Origin: Scatosoma sp045632625
GTDB lineage: Bacteria > Bacillota > Clostridia > Christensenellales > Borkfalkiaceae
DNA: 18,982 bases
NCBI GenBank assembly: GCA_045632625.1
Contig: JAZQWZ010000050.1
Location: 1 to 18,982, forward strand
Direction of reading: 5' to 3'
The translations under genes and the position numbers were made by a program. The notes under the pieces are model-generated. The model did not search any database. It had not been told where the DNA came from and was given only the letters and a program-made list of their open reading frames with translations. How positions within the stretch are numbered: position 1 is the stretch's first letter; each line of letters starts with the position of its first letter. Shown here one piece after another: positions 13,229-18,982 of this stretch.

Positions 13229-13604
13229 AGTGAACAGCAAACAACTTGCGCTTGCCATTTGCAAAGCGCTGGCGGATAAACGCGGTAAGGATATCGTATC
13301 GTTATACGTACGCGAAAAGACGGATTTGTGCGATTATTTTATCATCGCAAGCGGTTCTAACGCGCCGCAAATCAAGGCGATGGGAGAACGCGTAGAAGAG
13401 CTTATCGAGCGTGAATTTAATATCGTGCCTACCCGCACCGAAGGGGTACGCGACGGGCGTTGGGCGGTCATTGATTACGCGGACGTTATCGTGCATATTT
13501 TCAACGACGAAACGCGCCTTTTCTATCATTTGGAACGCCTTTGGAATAGCGGTGAAAACTTGCAAAAATACAATGAAGAAAAGGAAGATTTTGAAACGCC
13601 TTAA
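13221..13604 (+). CDS. rsfS: Ribosome silencing factor RsfS
   Basis: The 127-residue protein binds L14 on the large ribosomal subunit and blocks subunit joining when nutrients are short. Family features are GKDIVSLYVREKTDLCDYFI (22-41), the conserved TRTEGVRDGRWAVIDYADVIVHIF stretch (71-94) and FYHLERLW (101-108). Its ATG overlaps the stop of nadD-yqeK, with GGAG at 13207-13210 inside the upstream gene, so translation is probably coupled. A strong terminator follows. Confidence 0.96.
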   Translation: MSEVNSKQLALAICKALADKRGKDIVSLYVREKTDLCDYFIIASGSNAPQIKAMGERVEELIEREFNIVPTRTEGVRDGRWAVIDYADVIVHIFNDETRLFYHLERLWNSGENLQKYNEEKEDFETP

Positions 13605-13628
13605 CGGTATTTTACAGTAAAAAAACAA

Positions 13629-13665
13629 CCAGCCGAGCGCGCATTTACGCTCGGCTGGGTTTTTT
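13629..13665. terminator. Strong terminator shared by convergent genes
   Basis: A perfect 11-bp stem CCAGCCGAGCG (13629-13639) / CGCTCGGCTGG (13648-13658) has an 8-base loop and a T6 run (13660-13665) on the plus strand. An A-rich run before the stem (13618-13625) gives a T-rich tail on the minus strand, so it can also end the 13666-13965 gene. Confidence 0.93.
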
Positions 13666-13965
13666 CTATTTAAACCGTATTTGTTTTGGCTCGGTGTAGC
13701 CTGGCTTTGTTTTGCGCTTGCGCTCCACGATGTAATAGACGGGTGCAGGTGTTTCTTGCTTTGGTTTGGGTTGTTCTTGCGTGGGCGGTTTTTCAGCTTG
13801 CGCAGGTTTGGATTTTTCTTGGTTTTGCGCTTGGTATTTCCAACCGAATTTGACAAGGCGCGCAAGGTGCACCAGTGAAAAACACATAATAAACAAAAGC
13901 ACGGCGCACACAATCCCAAGCGCCGTATGCGCGGCAAGTAAATTGTCGATAAATACAGTAAGCAT
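13666..13965 (-). CDS. Small proline-rich single-pass membrane protein, function unknown
   Basis: This 99-residue protein has one transmembrane helix (about 9-33, LLAAHTALGIVCAVLLFIMC first), a basic juxtamembrane stretch, a linker rich in P, Q, E and K (45-75), and a basic tail (77-99) that begins YYIVERKRK and ends IRFK. The charge pattern suggests the tail is in the cytoplasm. It resembles no enzyme I know. There is no Shine-Dalgarno sequence; a TATAAT box on the minus strand (13977-13972) lies only six bases before the ATG, so the message would be leaderless or nearly so. It shares its terminator with rsfS and is divergent from the amidase gene. It could be spurious, but the membrane helix and ordered composition argue for a real gene. 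Confidence 0.6.
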   Translation of the reverse strand: MLTVFIDNLLAAHTALGIVCAVLLFIMCFSLVHLARLVKFGWKYQAQNQEKSKPAQAEKPPTQEQPKPKQETPAPVYYIVERKRKTKPGYTEPKQIRFK

Positions 13966-14123
13966 GCGCTTATTATACTGTACTATGCAGGATAAATTGT
14001 GTAATATTTTGGCGAAAAAGAGCGGTGTTTATCGAAAAGCGTTTTTCGCGTTACAATGGGGGCAGGTACGCGTTGAAATGCAAATAAAGCATAATTTTTT
14101 TACTGAAAACATACGATAAAAGT

Positions 14124-14831
14124 ATGAAAAAAGGTATGTTTGCCGCGATGGCGGCGGTATTTGCAATGTTTAGTGTGGCAATCGGGCTTTGTGTACGCGC
14201 TTTGACCGTTCCGCAAACGGTATTTGGAGAAACTTCGGCACAAATCACCATAGTGTTGGACGCAGGGCACGGCGGAAAGGACGGCGGTGTGGTAGGCAAG
14301 AAAACCAAGGTAAAGGAAAGTGATTTAAATTTGGAAATCACGCAGCAACTTGGGTATCAGCTGGAAGAAATGGGCTTTCAAGTGGTGCTTACACGCAAAA
14401 CGCAGGCGGGCTTATACGGCTTACCTACCCGCGGTTTTAAAAAGCGTGATATGCAAAAGCGCAAGGAAATTATTGAAAAAACCAACCCCGATTTGGTGTT
14501 GTCTATACATCAAAATCTCTATCCCACAAGCGGCACGAGGGGCGCACAAGTGTTTTATTTAAAGGGAAACGCGCAAGGCGAAGCGTTTGCAAATGCGCTG
14601 CAAACGCCACTCAATAAAACGTATGAAAAGCAAGGCGCGAAAGCAAGAGTATGTAAAGCCGCCGATTATTTTATGCTAACCTGCGCGCCCTGTCCGTCGG
14701 TAATTGTCGAATGCGGTTTTTTATCCAACGCGCAAGACGAGGCGTTGCTGGTGAAGCCCGCCTTTCAAAAGGAACTTGTTTCCGCTATCGTTTCTGGAAT
14801 CATAGTTTACTTGTCGCAAACTCTTTCGTAA
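14124..14831 (+). CDS. N-acetylmuramoyl-L-alanine amidase, CwlD-like
   Basis: This 235-residue secreted or membrane-tethered amidase cuts the amide bond between muramic acid and the stem peptide. An N-terminal hydrophobic helix (5-27) follows MKKG. The Amidase_3 domain (41-230) has zinc ligands H49 (LDAGHGG), E65 (KESDLNLEI) and H129 (SIHQN), and the catalytic glutamate E196 in VECGFLSN. The length, single domain and the GLYGLPTRGFKKRDMQKR stretch (97-114) resemble clostridial CwlD, which prepares muramic-delta-lactam in spore cortex; a vegetative amidase is possible. The ATG at 14124 has no clear ribosome binding site. sigH is encoded about 2 kb downstream, which agrees with a sporulating host. 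Confidence 0.88.
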   Translation: MKKGMFAAMAAVFAMFSVAIGLCVRALTVPQTVFGETSAQITIVLDAGHGGKDGGVVGKKTKVKESDLNLEITQQLGYQLEEMGFQVVLTRKTQAGLYGLPTRGFKKRDMQKRKEIIEKTNPDLVLSIHQNLYPTSGTRGAQVFYLKGNAQGEAFANALQTPLNKTYEKQGAKARVCKAADYFMLTCAPCPSVIVECGFLSNAQDEALLVKPAFQKELVSAIVSGIIVYLSQTLS

Positions 14832-14858
14832 AATACTTACCGATATGCGCACAAACAC

Positions 14859-14887
14859 TTGTTTTTTCTCTGTAATTGTGGTATAAT
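14859..14887 (+). promoter_or_regulatory. Extended -10 promoter of the mrnC-rlmB-sigH cluster
   Basis: TTGTTT (14859-14864) and TATAAT (14882-14887) are 17 bp apart, with TGG (14879-14881) providing an extended -10. The start should be near 14894. Confidence 0.87.
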
Positions 14888-14898
14888 AGCCTTGATAT

Positions 14899-14914
14899 GC
14901 TACATTTATGTAGC
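14899..14914 (+). promoter_or_regulatory. Inverted repeat at the 5' end of the mrnC message
   Basis: GCTACA (14899-14904) / TGTAGC (14909-14914) with loop TTTA (one further A-T pair is possible) lies about five bases after the expected start and six bases before AGGAG (14921). A second repeat, CCTTG/CAAGG (14890-14894/14919-14923), encloses it in the DNA and covers the ribosome binding site, although its left arm may lie before the start point. Confidence 0.5.
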
Positions 14915-14934
14915 AAGACAAGGAGAACGCAGGC

Positions 14935-15360
14935 GTGACGATAGAGCAGGCAAAACAAAAAAATCCCGTAACGCTCGCCTTTTTGGGTGACGCGGTGTAT
15001 ACGCTATGGGTTAGGCAAAAGCTAGTGGAAAGAGCGGACGCGAAACCTTCCGATTTACAACGCACGGCGGCGCAAATCGTTTCCGCGCGCGGACAAAGCG
15101 CGTTTTTGGAAAGGGTTTTGCCTATGCTCACGCAAGAGGAAGAAGAAATTTTTCGCCGTGGCAGAAATGCGAAAAAACCGACGAAGAGCAAAAACGCCAG
15201 CGTGGCGGATTATAGCCGTTCGACAGGGTTTGAAGCGGTGCTCGGTTTTTTGCATGTAACGGGGCAAACGGAGCGTATTGACGAGTTGCTTGCGCAAACG
15301 GACGAAAGTGTATTTACACCGCAAACGGCGCAAAAAGTTTATAAGCCCTGCGGAAGATAA
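14935..15360 (+). CDS. mrnC: Mini-ribonuclease III
   Basis: The 141-residue enzyme has only the RNase III catalytic domain and no double-stranded-RNA-binding domain, which defines Mini-III; it trims the ends of 23S rRNA precursors as a dimer. Seen are FLGDAVYTLWVRQ (16-28) with catalytic D19, RRGRNAK (74-80), and YSRSTGFEAVLGFLHVTG (93-110) with E100. The start is GTG at 14935, with AGGAG (14921-14925) nine bases upstream and MTIEQAKQKNPVTLAFLGD as expected for the family. It is the first gene of the cluster and is followed 15 bp later by rlmB, as in B. subtilis. Confidence 0.96.
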   Translation: MTIEQAKQKNPVTLAFLGDAVYTLWVRQKLVERADAKPSDLQRTAAQIVSARGQSAFLERVLPMLTQEEEEIFRRGRNAKKPTKSKNASVADYSRSTGFEAVLGFLHVTGQTERIDELLAQTDESVFTPQTAQKVYKPCGR

Positions 15361-15375
15361 AGAAGGAGAAAGTAT

Positions 15376-16092
15376 ATGAAAACGGAAGGCAGACACGCCG
15401 TTATTGAACTTTTGAAAACGGGTAAAAATATAGATAAGTTGCTTATTGAAAAGGGGGCGGACGGCTCGGCGAAGATGATTTTTGCGGAAGCGAGAAAACG
15501 CAACATCCGCGTGCAATTTGTGGACAAGCAGGTGCTCGATAAGGAAAGCGTTTCCCGCCGTCACCAAGGCGTAATCGCGTTTACAACCGATTATGAATAT
15601 TTTGATTTAGACGATATTATGCAAGCGAAAAAAAGCGAAAAGGGCGGCTTTATCGTGCTTTGCGACGGCATTGAGGACGTGCACAATTTGGGTAGTATTA
15701 TTCGTGTTGCCGAATGTGCTGGCGCGGACGGCGTCGTAATTCCTAAATCGGGCAGTGCGTCGGTGACGGAAAGCGTAATCCGTATTTCCGCAGGCGCAGC
15801 GGAGCATATGAAGGTGGGGAAAGTGCCTAACCTGGGACAGGCAATAGAAACGCTGCAAAAAAACGGGTACTGGGTGTATGCGTTGGAAGCAGGCGGCGAA
15901 GATATTTATGCGGAAGATTTTAAGGGCAACGTAGCGCTTGTCGTTGGCGGCGAAGACAGCGGCGTAAAGCGTTTAAATAAAGAAAAATGCGATAAAATTT
16001 TGTCCTTGCCGTTGCAAGGGAAAGTCAACTCGCTTAACGCCTCGGTGGCGCTTGGTATTGCGTCGTATGAAGTGCTGAGAAAGCGTTTATAA
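15376..16092 (+). CDS. rlmB: 23S rRNA 2'-O-ribose methyltransferase, TrmH/RlmB family
   Basis: The 238-residue SPOUT enzyme methylates a guanosine ribose in 23S rRNA (G2251 in E. coli numbering) using S-adenosylmethionine. The N-terminal substrate-binding domain (1-75) starts KTEGRHAVIELL. The knotted domain shows motif 1 DVHNLGSIIR (101-110, N104 and R110), motif 2 VVGGEDSGVKRL (189-200) and motif 3 LPLQGKVNSLNASVA (211-225). The neighbour mrnC also acts on 23S rRNA. AAGGAG precedes the ATG. The specific target is inferred from family and context; other TrmH-family sites are possible. Confidence 0.93.
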   Translation: MKTEGRHAVIELLKTGKNIDKLLIEKGADGSAKMIFAEARKRNIRVQFVDKQVLDKESVSRRHQGVIAFTTDYEYFDLDDIMQAKKSEKGGFIVLCDGIEDVHNLGSIIRVAECAGADGVVIPKSGSASVTESVIRISAGAAEHMKVGKVPNLGQAIETLQKNGYWVYALEAGGEDIYAEDFKGNVALVVGGEDSGVKRLNKEKCDKILSLPLQGKVNSLNASVALGIASYEVLRKRL

Positions 16093-16127
16093 GCAATCTA
16101 AAAACAAAGTTTTTAAAAGGAGCGATT

Positions 16128-16703
16128 ATGGGAAAAATACAAAGGAATAACGATACTCGCTCCGACGAACAGTTGGTTGCGTTGGTGCAGGCGGGCGAGC
16201 GAAAGATAGAAGAAATTATTTTTGAACGCTATCGCGATTTGGTGCGTAGTTTGGCCCGTCGGTTTTTCCTGGTTGGCGGCGATATGGAAGATTTGACGCA
16301 GGAAGGTATGATGGGCTTGTATCAAGCCATGCGTGAATACGACGCCGATAAAAAGAGTAGTTTTAAAAGCTTTGCGTATCTTTGCGTGTATCGCCGTATC
16401 GTCGATGCGGTAAAGAGTGCGGCAAGCAAAAAACAAGAACCGTTGCTTGGCGTGGTTACGCTGGGCGACGAGGTGCAAGCAGGCGGTCCCAGTCCTGAAG
16501 ATTTGATGATTTTAAGCGACGAAAAACGGGAATTTAATCAAAAAATCAGTAAAATACTTTCCGATTTTGAATTTAAGATTATCGTGATGTATATGGACGG
16601 GCTAACCACCGTAGAAATAGGCGAAATTCTTGGCAAATCCACCAAGAGCATAGACAACGCCATTCAAAGAAGTAAAAAGAAATTGCAGGTTTTAAAGAAA
16701 TAA
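16128..16703 (+). CDS. sigH: RNA polymerase sigma factor SigH (sporulation/stationary phase)
   Basis: This 191-residue sigma-70-family factor has region 2 at about 35-105 (YRDLVRSLARRFFLVGGD, then EDLTQEGMMGLYQAMREYD and SSFKSFAYLCVYRRIVDAVK) and region 4 at about 135-190 (LSDFEFKIIVMYMDGLTTVEI, KSTKSIDNAIQRSKKKL). The phrases FLVGGDMEDLTQEGMMGLY and KSIDNAIQRSKKKL match the SigH branch, which in B. subtilis starts the sporulation cascade and competence genes. The location behind mrnC and rlmB is also that of B. subtilis sigH, but yacP is missing between rlmB and sigH. AAGGAG lies six bases before the ATG. A weak A/T hairpin, TAAAAAC/GTTTTTA (16099-16115), occupies the 35-bp gap. Confidence 0.93.
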   Translation: MGKIQRNNDTRSDEQLVALVQAGERKIEEIIFERYRDLVRSLARRFFLVGGDMEDLTQEGMMGLYQAMREYDADKKSSFKSFAYLCVYRRIVDAVKSAASKKQEPLLGVVTLGDEVQAGGPSPEDLMILSDEKREFNQKISKILSDFEFKIIVMYMDGLTTVEIGEILGKSTKSIDNAIQRSKKKLQVLKK

Positions 16704-16721
16704 ATCACAAAGGAGAAAGAT

Positions 16722-18437
16722 ATGGCATATTTGGCGCTTTATCGTGCATTCCGCCCTACGAGTTTAAACGACGTAGTACGGCAAGAACATATCGTAACCG
16801 TTTTAAAAAATCAAATAGCGACGGGGCGCATTGGGCACGCGTATTTGTTTTGCGGTCCGCGCGGTACAGGGAAAACGAGTATCGCGAAAATTTTTGCGGC
16901 GTCTATCAACTGTCAAATGCCGATAGACGGCTCCCCTTGCGGTAAATGCGAGGCGTGCAAAGCGCTTGCCGATCCGTCTAATTTGGATATTTCGGAAATT
17001 GACGCGGCATCCAACAATGGTGTGGACGAAATGCGTGATTTACGCGAAAAGGTGCAGTATCCGCCTGTGGCAGGCAAATACAAAGTGTATATCATCGACG
17101 AAGTGCATATGCTTTCGACGGGGGCGTTCAACGCGCTTTTAAAAACGCTTGAAGAACCGCCTGCGCACGCCGTTTTCATTTTAGCAACGACGGAAGCGGC
17201 AAAAATTCCCGCTACCATTTTAAGCCGTTGTATGCGCTTTGATTTCAAGTTAATTCCGCAAGCGGATTTGGAAGCAAGATTGCAATTCGTTTTGGATAGT
17301 ATCGGGAAACCGTATGAAAAGCAAGCGATTGCGGCGATAGCACGCGCGGGCGCAGGCAGTGTGCGCGATATGCTTTCCATTGCCGATACCTGTGTTTCGT
17401 ATGCAGGCGGAACACTCACCTACGACGACGTTACTTCCGTGCTCGGCAGTGCGGATTTTGCAGGTGTGGCGGCGTTTGGCGAAGCTATGCTCACAGGCGA
17501 TACAGGCAAAGCGTTTAAGTACGCGGAAGAGTTTTTATCCGCAGGCAAGGGCGTGGGTACGCTGGTTAAAGACGTGATGAATTTTATCAACGCTTGTACG
17601 GTAGCGAAAACCTGCCGCGACGGAAAAAATATTTTGGCATTGCCTGACGTTTCGTACGCGCTTGTAGAGCGTTGCGCGCGCGCGGTAGACGGGCATACGC
17701 TGTTGCGCGTAGCGGAAATTTTTGGCACGGTGGAGCAAACGCTTAAATATACCGCTTCGCCAAGAATTGTGTTTGAAACGGCGGTAATGAAAGCGAGTAT
17801 GCCGCAAGCCGATTATGATATCGAAGCGTTGATAACGCGTATTCAAGCGCTGGAAAAACGCTTAAATGAAGGGGACTTTTCTGTACCTAAACAACAAAAG
17901 GACGGGGGCAGGGTTGCGGTGAATGCGCCTATTGCCGAGCCTGTAAAGGAAGAACCTGTTCCAGTTAAGGCGGAAGCGAAGGAAGAAACACCGCCGGAAA
18001 TGGACGCTCCGCCCGATGAAGCGGAAACGGGCGGCAACGTATATTTTGACGCGGACTTTATTCCCGAAAAGCCTGTTTTGAAAAAGGAAGAAAGACCTTT
18101 AAAACCCGCGGTAAACGGCGATGCGAAAATGACGTTCGGCACGTTTATGCGCAGTCTTAGAAAAACGGGTAAAAACGGAGTGCTGTTTACCATTTGTATG
18201 GATTTGGAAAGCGCTTATGAAGACGGTATTTTCGTGTTGTATACGACAAGCGACACCATTTATCGTTCGCTGACCAAAGAACAACACTATGCGCTCATTA
18301 AAGACGCGTTTGCGGCAATCGGCATTACGGAAGACGCATTTGCCGTGCGTATGAAAGGCAAGCAAAGCGACGGCATTGCGGCGGACATTGAAAGTATTAA
18401 GCAAACGTTTTCGGGCGTAAAAATTGATATTAAATAA
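16722..18437 (+). CDS. dnaX: DNA polymerase III subunit gamma/tau
   Basis: The 571-residue clamp-loader ATPase has Walker A GPRGTGKTS (45-53), a zinc module with C64, C73, C76 and C79, Walker B VYIIDEVHM (122-130), ATTEAAKIP sensor I (155-163) and the arginine finger SRC (168-170). Domain III follows (about 240-365). After residue 385 comes a low-complexity, E/P-rich linker (390-450) and a small folded tail (465-571) that fits the tau-type polymerase-binding end. It loads the beta clamp and holds the replisome together. ebfC and recR follow directly, the standard Firmicute order. No convincing frameshift site for a separate gamma product is seen. Confidence 0.97.
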   Translation: MAYLALYRAFRPTSLNDVVRQEHIVTVLKNQIATGRIGHAYLFCGPRGTGKTSIAKIFAASINCQMPIDGSPCGKCEACKALADPSNLDISEIDAASNNGVDEMRDLREKVQYPPVAGKYKVYIIDEVHMLSTGAFNALLKTLEEPPAHAVFILATTEAAKIPATILSRCMRFDFKLIPQADLEARLQFVLDSIGKPYEKQAIAAIARAGAGSVRDMLSIADTCVSYAGGTLTYDDVTSVLGSADFAGVAAFGEAMLTGDTGKAFKYAEEFLSAGKGVGTLVKDVMNFINACTVAKTCRDGKNILALPDVSYALVERCARAVDGHTLLRVAEIFGTVEQTLKYTASPRIVFETAVMKASMPQADYDIEALITRIQALEKRLNEGDFSVPKQQKDGGRVAVNAPIAEPVKEEPVPVKAEAKEETPPEMDAPPDEAETGGNVYFDADFIPEKPVLKKEERPLKPAVNGDAKMTFGTFMRSLRKTGKNGVLFTICMDLESAYEDGIFVLYTTSDTIYRSLTKEQHYALIKDAFAAIGITEDAFAVRMKGKQSDGIAADIESIKQTFSGVKIDIK

Positions 18438-18466
18438 ACGAGAAGAAAAGTTAAGGAGAAAATATT

Positions 18467-18793
18467 ATGGCAGGATTTAACAATAATAATATGCAAAACT
18501 TGATGCGTCAAGCGCAAAAAATGCAGGAAGAAATGCAAAAGACTGCGGAGCTTTTGGACGACTGGGAAGTGGTTGGCACGGCGGCAAACGAAGCGGTAGT
18601 CGTGTATATGAACGCAAAGAAAATCATCAACGGTATCGAGCTTGACGAAAGCATCGTTGACCCTACCGACGTAGAAATGTTGGAAGACCTTATCATGGCG
18701 GCTATTAACGCCGGCTATGCAAAGGCAGAAAAGGTATATGAAGAAAAGATGGGCAAATATGGTGACATGGGCGCACTCGGGGGAATGATTTAA
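18467..18793 (+). CDS. ebfC: YbaB/EbfC-family nucleoid-associated protein
   Basis: The 108-residue DNA-binding dimer has the typical N-terminal helix NLMRQAQKMQEEMQKTAELL (11-30), a strand-rich middle (WEVVGTAANEAVVVYMNAKKIINGIELD, 33-60) and DVEMLEDLIMAAINAGYAKAE (68-88). The third strand usually starts with a GxGGxV motif; here it reads VVGTAANEAVVV, a diverged form. It lies between dnaX and recR as in most bacteria, with AAGGAG eight bases before the ATG. The tail is glycine- and methionine-rich. Confidence 0.95.
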   Translation: MAGFNNNNMQNLMRQAQKMQEEMQKTAELLDDWEVVGTAANEAVVVYMNAKKIINGIELDESIVDPTDVEMLEDLIMAAINAGYAKAEKVYEEKMGKYGDMGALGGMI

Positions 18794-18796
18794 TCA

Positions 18797-18982
18797 ATGG
18801 AAATTTTTATCGAGCCGATTGGTCGGCTGATTAATGAGTTTTCAAAATTGCCCGGTGTGGGTAAAAAAACAGCGCAGCGGTATGCGTATAAAATTATCGA
18901 TATGCCCGAATCGGAAGCGCGCGCGTTTGCGGACGCGATTTTGGGCGTAAAAAGAAAGGTGAAATACTGCAAAGTTTGTGGG
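18797..18982 (+). CDS. recR: Recombination protein RecR, 5' part (3' end outside window)
   Basis: An open frame of 62 codons runs to the right edge. It begins MEIFIEPIGRLINEFSKLPG and contains the helix-hairpin-helix LPGVGKKTAQRYAYKI (18-33) and the first cysteines (58 and 61) of the zinc finger, which should continue as the Toprim domain beyond the window. RecR works with RecO and RecF (or RecO alone) to load RecA at gaps. The start lies three bases after the ebfC stop with only a weak G-rich stretch upstream, suggesting translational coupling. This is the usual dnaX-ebfC-recR order. Confidence 0.95.
   Translation, partial: MEIFIEPIGRLINEFSKLPGVGKKTAQRYAYKIIDMPESEARAFADAILGVKRKVKYCKVCG

Noticed and set aside
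13302..13937. A 211-codon minus-strand frame opposite rsfS and across the terminator
   Set aside because: It is antisense to rsfS and reads through a strong terminator. The 99-residue frame in another register has a proper membrane helix and ends just before the terminator.
18068..18110. A programmed frameshift in dnaX at an A-rich stretch
   Set aside because: The run reads G AAA AAG rather than A AAA AAG, and I see no strong stem or internal Shine-Dalgarno sequence, so a separate gamma form is not supported.

Overview
This window is chromosomal DNA from a low-to-mid GC, spore-forming-type Firmicute (Bacillota), most likely a clostridial lineage. The evidence is the sporulation sigma factor SigH, a CwlD-like spore-cortex amidase, Mini-RNase III, a bactofilin paired with a DUF4004/YhbD-type regulator, strong GGAGG ribosome binding sites, and sharp TTGACA-17-TATAAT promoters. 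TGA acts as a stop codon throughout. I see no phage, IS element, CRISPR array or rRNA. Almost everything is housekeeping, so the unusual content lies in a few short non-coding stretches, two fusions and three uncharacterised proteins.

Layout. At 1-643 is the 3' part of a ROK-family glucokinase. From 644 to 1367 there is no protein gene. It holds a terminator, a consensus promoter, a 5' half-copy of a tRNA, a hairpin-rich spacer, a complete tRNA-Arg(ACG), its terminator and a structured repeat flanked by 12-bp direct repeats. From 1293 to 2443 is a two-gene operon (YhbD-type regulator and bactofilin) whose promoter carries two near-identical palindromes. At 2598-3725 is a fusion of an NT5C-type HAD phosphatase and a guanylate-kinase-like domain, preceded by a promoter and a terminator-like hairpin. 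The minus strand then carries the classic rpsF-ssb-rpsR operon (3788-4793) with a possible S6:S18 leader, a 794-residue membrane-anchored repeat protein of unknown function (4972-7356), and an APRT-like phosphoribosyltransferase (7554-8096).

From 8246 the plus strand has recX-birA-nnr, meeting a convergent unknown four-helix membrane protein (11200-11976). Next come a fused nadD-yqeK gene and rsfS (12044-13604), a small minus-strand proline-rich membrane protein (13666-13965), a cwlD-like amidase, then mrnC-rlmB-sigH-dnaX-ebfC and the start of recR, all closely spaced and probably co-transcribed.

How the genes work together. rpsF-ssb-rpsR couples ribosome assembly to DNA replication. Nnr (repair of hydrated NAD(P)H) and NadD (NAD synthesis) are both NAD-related, with YqeK clearing Ap4A-type dinucleotides. 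RsfS, RlmB and Mini-III act on ribosome silencing and 23S rRNA modification and maturation. SigH, DnaX, EbfC and RecR link the stationary-phase/sporulation switch to replication and repair. The order mrnC-rlmB-sigH matches the Bacillus subtilis arrangement, except that yacP (rae1), which lies between rlmB and sigH there, is absent here.
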